Source: Flavobacterium beibuense F44-8 (lineage in GTDB: Bacteria; Bacteroidota; Bacteroidia; Flavobacteriales; Flavobacteriaceae). From it: a stretch of 64,000 nt of DNA. The DNA lies in contig NZ_JRLV01000014.1 of assembly GCF_000769915.1 (NCBI RefSeq), positions 1 to 64,000 on the forward strand. Direction: 5' to 3'. A model generated the notes under the pieces. The model was not told the DNA's origin and did no database searches. It was given only the letters and a program-made list of their open reading frames with translations. Positions within the stretch are counted from its first letter, which is position 1. The number at the start of each line of letters is the position of its first letter. The translations under genes and the position numbers were made by a program. Of this stretch, positions 40,434 to 47,775 are shown piece by piece.

Positions 40434-41501
40434 CTACTCTATTGCTTTTACAACCTGCTTTTCAGCCTCTTTACGGGTTCCGTCAAAACCGTCAACGCCG
40501 CTTACCGTTGTATATTTAAGAACAAATTTTTTGCCCGGGTTAAGTTTGTTGTACACACTTTGACACATAAGCGTAGCCTCGTGGAAACCACAAAGAATAA
40601 GCTTTAGCTTACCGGGATAGGTATTAACATCACCTATGGCGTAAATGCCCTCTATGTTGGTTTGATAATCCAGTGCATTATTAACCTTAATGGCATTTTT
40701 CTCGATTTCAAGACCCCAGTTGGCAATAGCTCCCAGTTTTGGAGAAAGTCCGAAAAGCGGAATAAAGTAATCGGTTTTAATCGTCCTGTGTCCGCCATCG
40801 TGGTCAATATCCAGTTCTTCAACGTGCTCTGCACCTCTAATACCGGTTACCTCTGCCGGAGTAATCAGGTTAATTTTACCCTGTTTCTTTAATTCCTGTA
40901 CTTTCTCTACAGAGTCTAAAGCTCCTCTAAACTCGTTTCTCCTGTGTACCAGTGTAACCTCTTTTGCTACATCAGAAAGGAAAATACTCCAGTCCAGCGC
41001 AGAGTCACCACCACCGGCAATAACAATACGTTTATCACGGAAAAGTTCAGGGTCTTTCACAAAATACTCTACCCCTTTATCCTCATAGAATTCCAAATCT
41101 TCGATTATAGGTTTCCTAGGTTCAAAGCTACCTAAACCACCGGCAATAGCAACTGCCTTAGCATGGTGTTTTGTCCCTTTGTTTGTGGTTACAATAAAGG
41201 TACCGTCTTCCTGCTTTTCTATGGTTTCGGCTTTTTCGTTAAGGGTAAAGCCCGGCTGGAACTGCTTAATTTGTTCCATCAGGTTAGTTACAAGGTCTCC
41301 CGCTAAAACAGACGGAAATCCAGGAATATCAAAAATCGGTTTTTTCGGATACAGTTCAGCCAGCTGCCCGCCCGGTTGCGGAAGCGCATCTATAATGTGG
41401 CATTTCAGTTTTAGCAGTCCTGCTTCAAATACGGCAAAAAGCCCGGTTGGACCCGCGCCTATTATTAATATATCGGTACTAATCATTTTCTTACTTGGCA
41501 T
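40434..41501 (-). CDS. Ferredoxin--NADP reductase type 2 (thioredoxin-reductase-like)
   Basis: A 355-residue FAD/NAD(P) oxidoreductase. It has the FAD-binding LIIGAGPTGLFAVFEAG, the NADPH-binding VIAGGGDSALDWSI, and YAIGDVNTYPGKLK near the C-terminus. It lacks the redox CxxC of true thioredoxin reductase, which points to the YumC-type ferredoxin reductase. An in-frame ATG five codons later (MISTD) is an equally good start. It is directly coupled to the ferredoxin gene. Confidence 0.9.
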   Translation of the reverse strand: MPSKKMISTDILIIGAGPTGLFAVFEAGLLKLKCHIIDALPQPGGQLAELYPKKPIFDIPGFPSVLAGDLVTNLMEQIKQFQPGFTLNEKAETIEKQEDGTFIVTTNKGTKHHAKAVAIAGGLGSFEPRKPIIEDLEFYEDKGVEYFVKDPELFRDKRIVIAGGGDSALDWSIFLSDVAKEVTLVHRRNEFRGALDSVEKVQELKKQGKINLITPAEVTGIRGAEHVEELDIDHDGGHRTIKTDYFIPLFGLSPKLGAIANWGLEIEKNAIKVNNALDYQTNIEGIYAIGDVNTYPGKLKLILCGFHEATLMCQSVYNKLNPGKKFVLKYTTVSGVDGFDGTRKEAEKQVVKAIE

Positions 41502-41583
41502 AATAAAACAGTTTTAAAGCAAAATTCTTTAAAACTGTTTTTCCTTTTTATGATAATTATCAGCCTTCAGGCCATAATTAACA

Positions 41584-41823
41584 CTATGCAATATTTACTA
41601 CAGTTTCTATTTGCGGAGCATACTTTTTAATAGTAGTTTCCACTCCGGCTTTTAATGTCATCTGGTTAACGCTGCATCCTACACACGCGCCTTCAAGTCT
41701 AACTTTTACATGCTTATCATCTTCAATTTCGATAAGGCTTATGTTACCTCCGTCAGACTCCAGGAACGGGCGGATCTCATCCAGCGCCTTTTCCACATTA
41801 AATTTAATTTCTTCTGTTGTCAT
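41584..41823 (-). CDS. NifU-like Fe-S scaffold protein
   Basis: A 79-residue protein made only of the NifU C-terminal domain. The Fe-S ligands are in the CxxC of GACVGCSVNQMTLK, preceded by the family segment ALDEIRPFLESDGGNI. It holds and passes on Fe-S clusters. It is separated by 3 bases from the Mrp gene, which makes a cluster assembly/delivery pair. Confidence 0.93.
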   Translation of the reverse strand: MTTEEIKFNVEKALDEIRPFLESDGGNISLIEIEDDKHVKVRLEGACVGCSVNQMTLKAGVETTIKKYAPQIETVVNIA

Positions 41824-41826
41824 GGG

Positions 41827-42957
41827 TTATTTCTTTTTAACTGCTGAACAGCCAGCCATGGTAGTTATTTTAATTGCCTCTGTAGGCGGAAGGTTGTCAT
41901 TTCTGTTTACGGTTTCCTGTACTACAGATCGTGCCAGTTCTTCAAACGAAGCCTCAAGCGGTGTTGCCGTTTGCAGGGCAGCAGGACGACCGTAATCTCC
42001 GGCCTCACGTATACTCTGTACAATTGGCACTTCTCCAAGGAAAGGAACATCTAAATCTTCTGCTAAGTTTTTAGCTCCTTCTTTACCGAAGATGTAGTAT
42101 TTGTTATCAGGAAGTTCATCAGGAGTAAAGTAAGCCATATTCTCTATAATACCCAGTACAGGCACATTGATACTTTCCTGTTGGAACATTGCCACACCTT
42201 TTTTGGCATCAGCAAGGGCAACAGCCTGTGGTGTACTAACCACTACCGCACCTGTTAAAGGAAGTGACTGCATTATAGACAGGTGAATATCTCCCGTTCC
42301 CGGAGGAAGATCGATAAGCATAAAGTCAAGCTCACCCCAGTCGGCATCAAAAAGCATTTGGTTAAGCGCTTTTGAAGCCATAGGACCTCTCCATATAATA
42401 GCCTGCTCAGGCGTTGTGAAAAAGCCTATAGAAAGCAGTTCCACGCCGTAGCTTTGTATCGGTTTCATTTTAGATTTACCGTCTACCTCTACCGAGATTG
42501 GTTTTTCCCTTTCCACGTCAAACATAATTGGCATAGACGGACCGTAAATATCGGCATCAAGAACACCAACCTTAAAGCCCATTTTAGCAAGGGTAACAGC
42601 TAAGTTTGCTGTAATAGTAGATTTACCTACACCACCTTTGCCCGAAGATACCGCAATAATATTACTGATCCCCGGTATACCTTTACCTTTAATCTCAGGT
42701 TTTTCAGGTGCTTCCACCTTTACGTTCACCTTAACCTTAGCATCGGCATTTACTTTTTCCTGTATGGTTTTTATAATATCGGCTTCGGCACGTTTCCTGA
42801 TATGCATTGCCGGATTAGCAAGTACAAGTTCTACAACAGCCTCATCACCAAAAGTAAGTACATTTCTCACTGCACCGCTCTCTACCATGTTTTGCCCTTC
42901 TCCGGCTATGGTTATGGTTTCAAGAGCTTTTAATATCTCTTTTCTATCTAGTTTCAT
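41827..42957 (-). CDS. Mrp/NBP35 family Fe-S carrier ATPase
   Basis: A 376-residue P-loop ATPase. It has an N-terminal MIP18/DUF59 domain (about 1-85, ALETITIAGEGQNMVESG), a deviant Walker A in SSGKGGVGKSTITANL, VGVLDADIYGPSMP and LIDLPPGTGD. Such proteins carry Fe-S clusters to target enzymes. The frame is open 26 codons further upstream, but the ATG at 42957 (MKLDRKEIL) is where the family begins. The C-terminus has a single Cys (AGCSAVKKK) rather than the common CxxC. Confidence 0.93.
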   Translation of the reverse strand: MKLDRKEILKALETITIAGEGQNMVESGAVRNVLTFGDEAVVELVLANPAMHIRKRAEADIIKTIQEKVNADAKVKVNVKVEAPEKPEIKGKGIPGISNIIAVSSGKGGVGKSTITANLAVTLAKMGFKVGVLDADIYGPSMPIMFDVEREKPISVEVDGKSKMKPIQSYGVELLSIGFFTTPEQAIIWRGPMASKALNQMLFDADWGELDFMLIDLPPGTGDIHLSIMQSLPLTGAVVVSTPQAVALADAKKGVAMFQQESINVPVLGIIENMAYFTPDELPDNKYYIFGKEGAKNLAEDLDVPFLGEVPIVQSIREAGDYGRPAALQTATPLEASFEELARSVVQETVNRNDNLPPTEAIKITTMAGCSAVKKK

Positions 42958-43071
42958 AATATTTATACCTTTCTGTTTCAGCCTCTTATTAAGACTGATT
43001 TCAAATTGCAAAGATAGTATGAAAACTTTATACAATAAAGTTTTAAAGCAGTAAAAGCGTAATTATGAGAG

Positions 43072-43413
43072 TTAAAAATCCAATTCGACCGAAGGATCCC
43101 AAAAATACACATCGAAATGAACCACTTTGTTGTCATCTATTTCGACTCCTTCACTTTCCAGTAGTTGCTGCATAAGGTTACTCCCCGGGAAATGATGTTT
43201 ACCCGAAAGCAGCCCCTGCCTGTTAACCACCCTGTGTGCCGGAACATCGTCCCTGCCGTGACAGGCATTCATAGCCCAGCCTACCATTCTTGCCGAACGT
43301 GCCGCACCCAGATATTTTGCTATAGCTCCATAAGATGTTACCCTGCCGCTTGGTATTAGGCGGGCAACATCATACACCCTTTCAAAAAAATTATCATTTT
43401 TATTTTCGGGCAT
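43072..43413 (-). CDS. Alkyltransferase-like protein (MGMT family, no catalytic Cys)
   Basis: A 113-residue protein with the MGMT/Ada C-terminal fold: IPSGRVTSYGAIAKYLGAAR (helix-turn-helix) and ARMVGWAMNACHGRDDVPAHRVVN. The catalytic PCHRV reads PAHRV (P58, A59, H60, R61). It therefore cannot accept an alkyl group and belongs with alkyltransferase-like (ATL) proteins, which bind O6-alkylguanine and hand it to nucleotide excision repair. It is followed 2 bases after its start codon by the end of the LysE-type gene. Confidence 0.9.
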   Translation of the reverse strand: MPENKNDNFFERVYDVARLIPSGRVTSYGAIAKYLGAARSARMVGWAMNACHGRDDVPAHRVVNRQGLLSGKHHFPGSNLMQQLLESEGVEIDDNKVVHFDVYFWDPSVELDF

Positions 43414-43415
43414 GG

Positions 43416-44054
43416 CTACATATTTCTAAGCAGTTTGATTAAGGTAATTACAGATACGATTCCTGTAACACTACCAATAAAGTAGTTAACGTTTTTCATG
43501 AAAAAGCCCGACCTGTTTTCCAGCTTTTTAAAGAAAACAATATACAGGTAAAACACCCCGAAAGTACTACTCACAGCCCCCATTACAAACAGGAACACAA
43601 ACAGGTTGTCAAAAGAGAAATACTTATAAGCCGAGAGCGTTACACTCATTACCACATAGTATGGAATTGGGAAAAAATTAAGCACCGAAAGCAGTACTCC
43701 CAAAAAGAAACAACTGGTACGCGACCTTAGTTTCACCGGTTCGTCTTCATCTTCCTTTTGCTGTGGCTTTTTTGCAATAAATATAAAATAAACGGTAAGC
43801 AGTACAAATATACCAAGCCCTACTTCTTCCAGAAGATTGATAATATCAGGTCTTCGGCTAATAAATTTTGCAAACGAAACAGCTATGTACGACTGGATTA
43901 AAACAATAAACGTAGCACCTGCAGCAAAAACCACAGCACACGATTTACCGTCCCTCAGGCTAATTTTGGCTGCTGTCATATTTATCAAACCCGGAAGCAG
44001 GATGCCCGGTGTTGCGACAAGTATACCTATTAGCACAGGGAAAATTATATCCAT
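43416..44054 (-). CDS. LysE family transporter
   Basis: A 212-residue inner-membrane protein with six predicted helices. The LysE/RhtB signature is at the N-terminus (GILVATPGILLPGLINMTAA), followed by FFLGVLLSVLNFFPIPYYV in the second half. Family members export amino acids or related metabolites; the substrate is not deducible. It lies 2 bases from trmB and 2 bases from the alkyltransferase-like gene, so all three are probably one transcript. Confidence 0.85.
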   Translation of the reverse strand: MDIIFPVLIGILVATPGILLPGLINMTAAKISLRDGKSCAVVFAAGATFIVLIQSYIAVSFAKFISRRPDIINLLEEVGLGIFVLLTVYFIFIAKKPQQKEDEDEPVKLRSRTSCFFLGVLLSVLNFFPIPYYVVMSVTLSAYKYFSFDNLFVFLFVMGAVSSTFGVFYLYIVFFKKLENRSGFFMKNVNYFIGSVTGIVSVITLIKLLRNM

Positions 44055-44056
44055 AT

Positions 44057-44731
44057 TTACTTTATTTTAAACTGAATATAAGTTATTGGTTTACCTTTTT
44101 CAAGATACTGTTGTTCGTAAAATGTTTGTATAGAGGTTACCTCTTTTGGAGCACCGTGGTTTTCATATATGTTATGGTTAGCATATATCACCTCGTGTCC
44201 TTCACCATGAAGTAGTCCCAGTGTATAACCGTGCATAAACTCACTGTCGGTTTTAAGGTTCATTATACCATCCGGTGTAAGTATCCTTTTGTAACGTTGC
44301 AGGAATTCGGTATTGGTTAACCTGTGCTTGGTACGCTTATATTTAATTTGCGGATCCGGGAAGGTAATCCATATTTCAGAGATTTCGCCTTCGGCAAAAA
44401 ACTGTTCTATAAGCTCAATTTGGGTGCGTAAAAAACCTACATTATGTATACCTTCATCAACAGCGGTTTTAGCCCCTCTCCAAAAACGGGCACCTTTAAT
44501 ATCAATACCAATAAAGTTTTTATCCTGATAATAACGGGCAAGACCAACAGAGTATTCACCTTTACCACACCCCAGTTCTAAAACAATAGGATTATCATTT
44601 TTGAAAAACTCACTTCCCCATTTGCCTTTTAACGGAAAATTACCCGCCAAAGCCTCTTCCCTTGTTGGCTGAATCACATTGCCAAAGGTTTCGTTTTCCC
44701 TAAAACGCTTCAGTTTATTTTTACTTCCCAC
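44057..44731 (-). CDS. trmB: tRNA (guanine-N7-)-methyltransferase TrmB
   Basis: A 224-residue SAM enzyme that makes m7G46 in tRNA. It has the SAM loop VLELGCGKGEYSVGLA, IDIKGARFWRGAKTA and the catalytic TFPDPQIKYKRTKHR. The frame opens at 44797, but the extra hydrophobic residues do not fit the family. A GTG at 44731 gives (M)GSKNKLKRF, the usual flavobacterial start, so GTG is chosen. It is divergent from the glycosyltransferase gene. Confidence 0.93.
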   Translation of the reverse strand: MGSKNKLKRFRENETFGNVIQPTREEALAGNFPLKGKWGSEFFKNDNPIVLELGCGKGEYSVGLARYYQDKNFIGIDIKGARFWRGAKTAVDEGIHNVGFLRTQIELIEQFFAEGEISEIWITFPDPQIKYKRTKHRLTNTEFLQRYKRILTPDGIMNLKTDSEFMHGYTLGLLHGEGHEVIYANHNIYENHGAPKEVTSIQTFYEQQYLEKGKPITYIQFKIK

Positions 44732-44827
44732 AATTAAATTTAAAATTTTGGTAAAATTAGGGAAATATACGAAACTGAGAATAGTTTTAGCTTGCACTTA
44801 TTAAATAGTTATTAAAAACTTAAAGTT

Positions 44828-45889
44828 TTGCAAAACAAAAAAATACTGGTAACCCCTTTAAACTGGGGGTTAGGCCATGCCACCCGATGCATACCTGTTA
44901 TTGAGGCTTTAGAATACCATGGTTTTGAACCCATTATCGCCTCTGATGGCGTAGCCCTTGAATTACTTAAAAAAGAGTTCCCCGATAAAAAGATACTGGA
45001 ACTCCCGTCATACAAAATAGAATATGCCAAAAACGGTAGCCTGTTTAAGCTGAAAATGTTTTTCCAGATTCCTAACATGATAAAAGCGGTTAGAAACGAA
45101 AACAAAACCGTAAAAAAATGGATTAAGGAATATGGTATAAGCGGCATCATATCAGATAACCGTATGGGTGTATATTCCCGTAAGATACCGTCGACTTTTA
45201 TGACACACCAACTTAATGTACTTACCGGAAACACCACATGGTTTACCACACAAATACACCGCATCTTCATCAACAAACACAAACAGTGCTGGGTACCCGA
45301 TGTAGCCACTTCACCTAACCTTACCGGGAAACTGGGTCATCCGGAAAACTGTTCGCTAAAGGTAAAATACATAGGTCCGTTAAGCAGGCTGAACAAAAAA
45401 TGTATCCCTAAAAAATACGACCTTATGGTTATTCTTTCGGGACCAGAACCACAGCGTACCATGCTTGAGGAAAGACTGAAGGAAGAGTTAAAAAGTTATA
45501 AAGGCGAAACTCTTTTTGTACGCGGGGTGATAGACGGAGAACAGACAACTGTTACCGAAAACAACATTACCTACTATAACTTTATGGGGCGTGAAGCACT
45601 GGAACAGGCTTTTAACGAAAGTGAACTTATACTGTGCCGTTCAGGCTATACCACTATAATGGATTTAGCCAAACTGGGTAAAAAGGCATTTTTTATCCCA
45701 ACACCGGGACAATATGAACAGGAATACCTGGCACAAAAACTTAAAAAATCAGGGCTTGTGCCTTATGCTACACAGGATGAGTTTACCATAAAAGATTTGG
45801 AACAGGTAGAAGAGTATAAAGGGTTAAAGAATATGGATACTGAGGAGGTAACCTGGAAAGACTTATTTAGTCTTTTCGAGGGTGAATGA
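44828..45889 (+). CDS. Glycosyltransferase (MurG/GT28-like), TTG start
   Basis: A 353-residue protein with a GT-B layout. The N-terminal nucleotide-binding-like motif is LNWGLGHATRCIPVIEAL. The C-terminal donor half has LMVILSGPEPQR and SELILCRSGYTTIMDLAKLGKKAFFIPTPGQYEQEYLA, matching MurG/UDP-glycosyltransferases. The first residue is encoded by TTG, with no in-frame ATG nearby. The last 27 bases overlap the convergent histidine kinase gene. The sugar and acceptor are unknown. Confidence 0.85.
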   Translation: MQNKKILVTPLNWGLGHATRCIPVIEALEYHGFEPIIASDGVALELLKKEFPDKKILELPSYKIEYAKNGSLFKLKMFFQIPNMIKAVRNENKTVKKWIKEYGISGIISDNRMGVYSRKIPSTFMTHQLNVLTGNTTWFTTQIHRIFINKHKQCWVPDVATSPNLTGKLGHPENCSLKVKYIGPLSRLNKKCIPKKYDLMVILSGPEPQRTMLEERLKEELKSYKGETLFVRGVIDGEQTTVTENNITYYNFMGREALEQAFNESELILCRSGYTTIMDLAKLGKKAFFIPTPGQYEQEYLAQKLKKSGLVPYATQDEFTIKDLEQVEEYKGLKNMDTEEVTWKDLFSLFEGE

Positions 45890-46906
45890 AAATTCTGAAC
45901 CTTCTCCGTATTTACTCTCTACATATATTTTCTCATCATGACCTTCTATGATGTGCTTCACTATGGAAAGCCCTAACCCCGAACCTCCTTCGGTACGGGC
46001 ACCACTCTTGTCTACGCGGTAAAAGCGTTCAAACAGTCTGGATATATTTTTCTTCTCTATACCCTCGCCATTGTCTTTTATACGCACAATAATCTTATTA
46101 TTTACAAGGTCTTCAATACTAACCTCAGTAGTACCGTTCTCTCTGCCATACTTAATAGAGTTAACTACAAGGTTAGTTACCACCTGCTGAATTTTCTCCC
46201 TGTCGGCATATACCATTATCGGTTTGATATACTTCATATCAAACATTAGTATAATCCCTTTTTTATCGGCTTTCATCTCCAGTAAGTCAAACACGTTTTG
46301 TATTACCTCTACAATATTAAACTTGGTATAGTTAAGGTTAAGGTCACCTACCTCAAGCTTGGTAATCATGTCAAGGTCCTGAACAATATAGATAAGCCTT
46401 TCCACTCCTTTTTCAGCACGCTGCAGATATTTTTTACGCAGGGTCTTATCGCTCATTGCACCATCAAGCAGCGTAAGCAAATATCCCTGAACAGTAAAAA
46501 GTGGTGTTTTAAGCTCGTGAGAAACGTTACCTATAAATTCACGACGATATTCCTCGCGTACCTTTAGGGTTTCAATTTCTATTTTCTTATCGCGTGCAAA
46601 TTTTTCCACCTCACGGGTAAGGGTAGCCATATCAGTAGTGATAGGCTTATTCCTAAATGAGCTGGACTCTAAAAGAGAAACATCGTCGTATATTTTTTTT
46701 ACTCTGCGGTAAATAAAACGCTCTGCCCTGTACTGAAGTACAAAAAATGAGAAAATAAAAAGTGCCGTAGTGAAGACCGAAATAAACTCCCAGCTTATTT
46801 CGGTATAATAGAATTTCATTCCTGCCAGTATAGCAGCAGAGAATAAAGATATGTATAATGCTGACTTAACAGCAAACTTGTATGTTTTCTTAAAATTTAT
46901 AGCCAC
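45863..46906 (-). CDS. PhoR-like sensor histidine kinase
   Basis: A 347-residue membrane kinase with two membrane helices (about 13-30 and 38-57) and a very short outer loop. A coiled linker leads to HisKA (EFIGNVSHELKTPL, phospho-acceptor His) and the ATPase domain (NLVVNSIKYG, IKDNGEGIEKK, GSGLGLSIVKHI). The PhoR-like label rests on topology and on the OmpR-type partner; other sensor functions are possible. Its start shares one base with the end of the response regulator gene. Confidence 0.9.
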   Translation of the reverse strand: MAINFKKTYKFAVKSALYISLFSAAILAGMKFYYTEISWEFISVFTTALFIFSFFVLQYRAERFIYRRVKKIYDDVSLLESSSFRNKPITTDMATLTREVEKFARDKKIEIETLKVREEYRREFIGNVSHELKTPLFTVQGYLLTLLDGAMSDKTLRKKYLQRAEKGVERLIYIVQDLDMITKLEVGDLNLNYTKFNIVEVIQNVFDLLEMKADKKGIILMFDMKYIKPIMVYADREKIQQVVTNLVVNSIKYGRENGTTEVSIEDLVNNKIIVRIKDNGEGIEKKNISRLFERFYRVDKSGARTEGGSGLGLSIVKHIIEGHDEKIYVESKYGEGSEFSFTLEKTK

Positions 46907-47592
46907 TAAATCTCCAGCTTATAGCCTACCCCTTTGATTGTTTTAAATAGTTCGTCACCTATTTTTTCACGCAACTTTCTAATGTGAACATCAATAGTTC
47001 TTCCTCCTACTACCACTTCGTTACCCCATACTTTATCAAGAATTTCTTCTCTCTTAAATACTTTACCTGGTTTTGAAGCTAACAGATAGAAAAGTTCAAA
47101 CTCTTTTCTTGGAAGTACAATCTCTTCAGAGTCTTCCATGATGATTTTATACTCTTCGCGGTTAATTTCAATATTACCCACTTTAAGTACATCACCTTTG
47201 CTTTCGTCTTCCTTAAGCCTTCTTAGTAAAGCTTTCACTTTGCTAACAAGTAATTTCGGCTTAATAGGTTTTGCAATATAGTCATCCGCTCCGGCATCAA
47301 ATCCGGCCACCTGCGAGTAATCTTCACTCCTTGCTGTAAGGAATGTAATAATCACATTGTTAAGTTCAGGCACTTTTCTAATGGTCTCAACAGCTTCCAT
47401 ACCATCCATTTCAGGCATCATTACATCCATAATAATAAGATGTGGAAGTTCTTTTTTCGCTTTAACTATGGCATCCTTACCATTGTTTGCAGTGATGATC
47501 TGGTAACCTTCCTGGGACAGGTTGTAGCCCACAATTTCCAGTATATCCTGCTCATCGTCAACCAATAAGATCTTAATGTCTTTTTTCTTCAT
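46906..47592 (-). CDS. OmpR/PhoB-type response regulator
   Basis: A 228-residue regulator. The receiver has LLVDDEQDILEIV, the phospho-acceptor in LIIMDVMMPEMDG and the Lys in YIAKPIKPK. The C-terminal winged helix carries LPRKEFELFYLLASKPGKVF and GGRTIDVHIRKLREKIG. In Bacteroidota this arrangement is typical of PhoB, but the phosphate role is inferred. Divergent from it, 183 bases away, is a TonB-dependent receptor gene with direct repeats in between. Confidence 0.92.
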   Translation of the reverse strand: MKKKDIKILLVDDEQDILEIVGYNLSQEGYQIITANNGKDAIVKAKKELPHLIIMDVMMPEMDGMEAVETIRKVPELNNVIITFLTARSEDYSQVAGFDAGADDYIAKPIKPKLLVSKVKALLRRLKEDESKGDVLKVGNIEINREEYKIIMEDSEEIVLPRKEFELFYLLASKPGKVFKREEILDKVWGNEVVVGGRTIDVHIRKLREKIGDELFKTIKGVGYKLEI

Positions 47593-47655
47593 AATGGTGT
47601 TACATATTATGTTTTGCGGCTGTAAAGGTAAAGATAATACAAAATGAACAAACGG

Positions 47656-47717
47656 GTTAACAATTATTTAATCTGTTAACAATTTAATAATAAAACGTAA
47701 ATCCAAACGTAACGTTT
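47656..47717. promoter_or_regulatory. Direct repeats and dyad between the response regulator and receptor genes
   Basis: GTTAACAATT occurs at 47656-47665 and again at 47675-47684 (19-base period), with weaker TTTAAT steps between. It is followed by the dyad AAACG-TAA-CGTTT (47705-47717). A multi-turn array like this fits an OmpR/PhoB-type binding region serving one or both divergent genes. Confidence 0.5.
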
Positions 47718-47775
47718 TTGTAACAATAGGTTCGGACACCTGAAGTTTCTTTGCAGCGAAATTAAACGACACGAA

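Noticed and set aside
40434..41501. Thioredoxin reductase
   Set aside because: The fold matches, but the redox CxxC between the FAD and NADPH domains is missing and the gene is coupled to a ferredoxin.
42638..43054. 138-residue plus-strand frame opposite the Mrp gene
   Set aside because: Hydrophobic-looking only because it is the complement of Lys/Glu/Val-rich coding sequence; covers the conserved DUF59 and P-loop region.
44812..45309. 165-residue minus-strand frame opposite the glycosyltransferase gene
   Set aside because: Antisense to conserved glycosyltransferase motifs; no recognisable domain.
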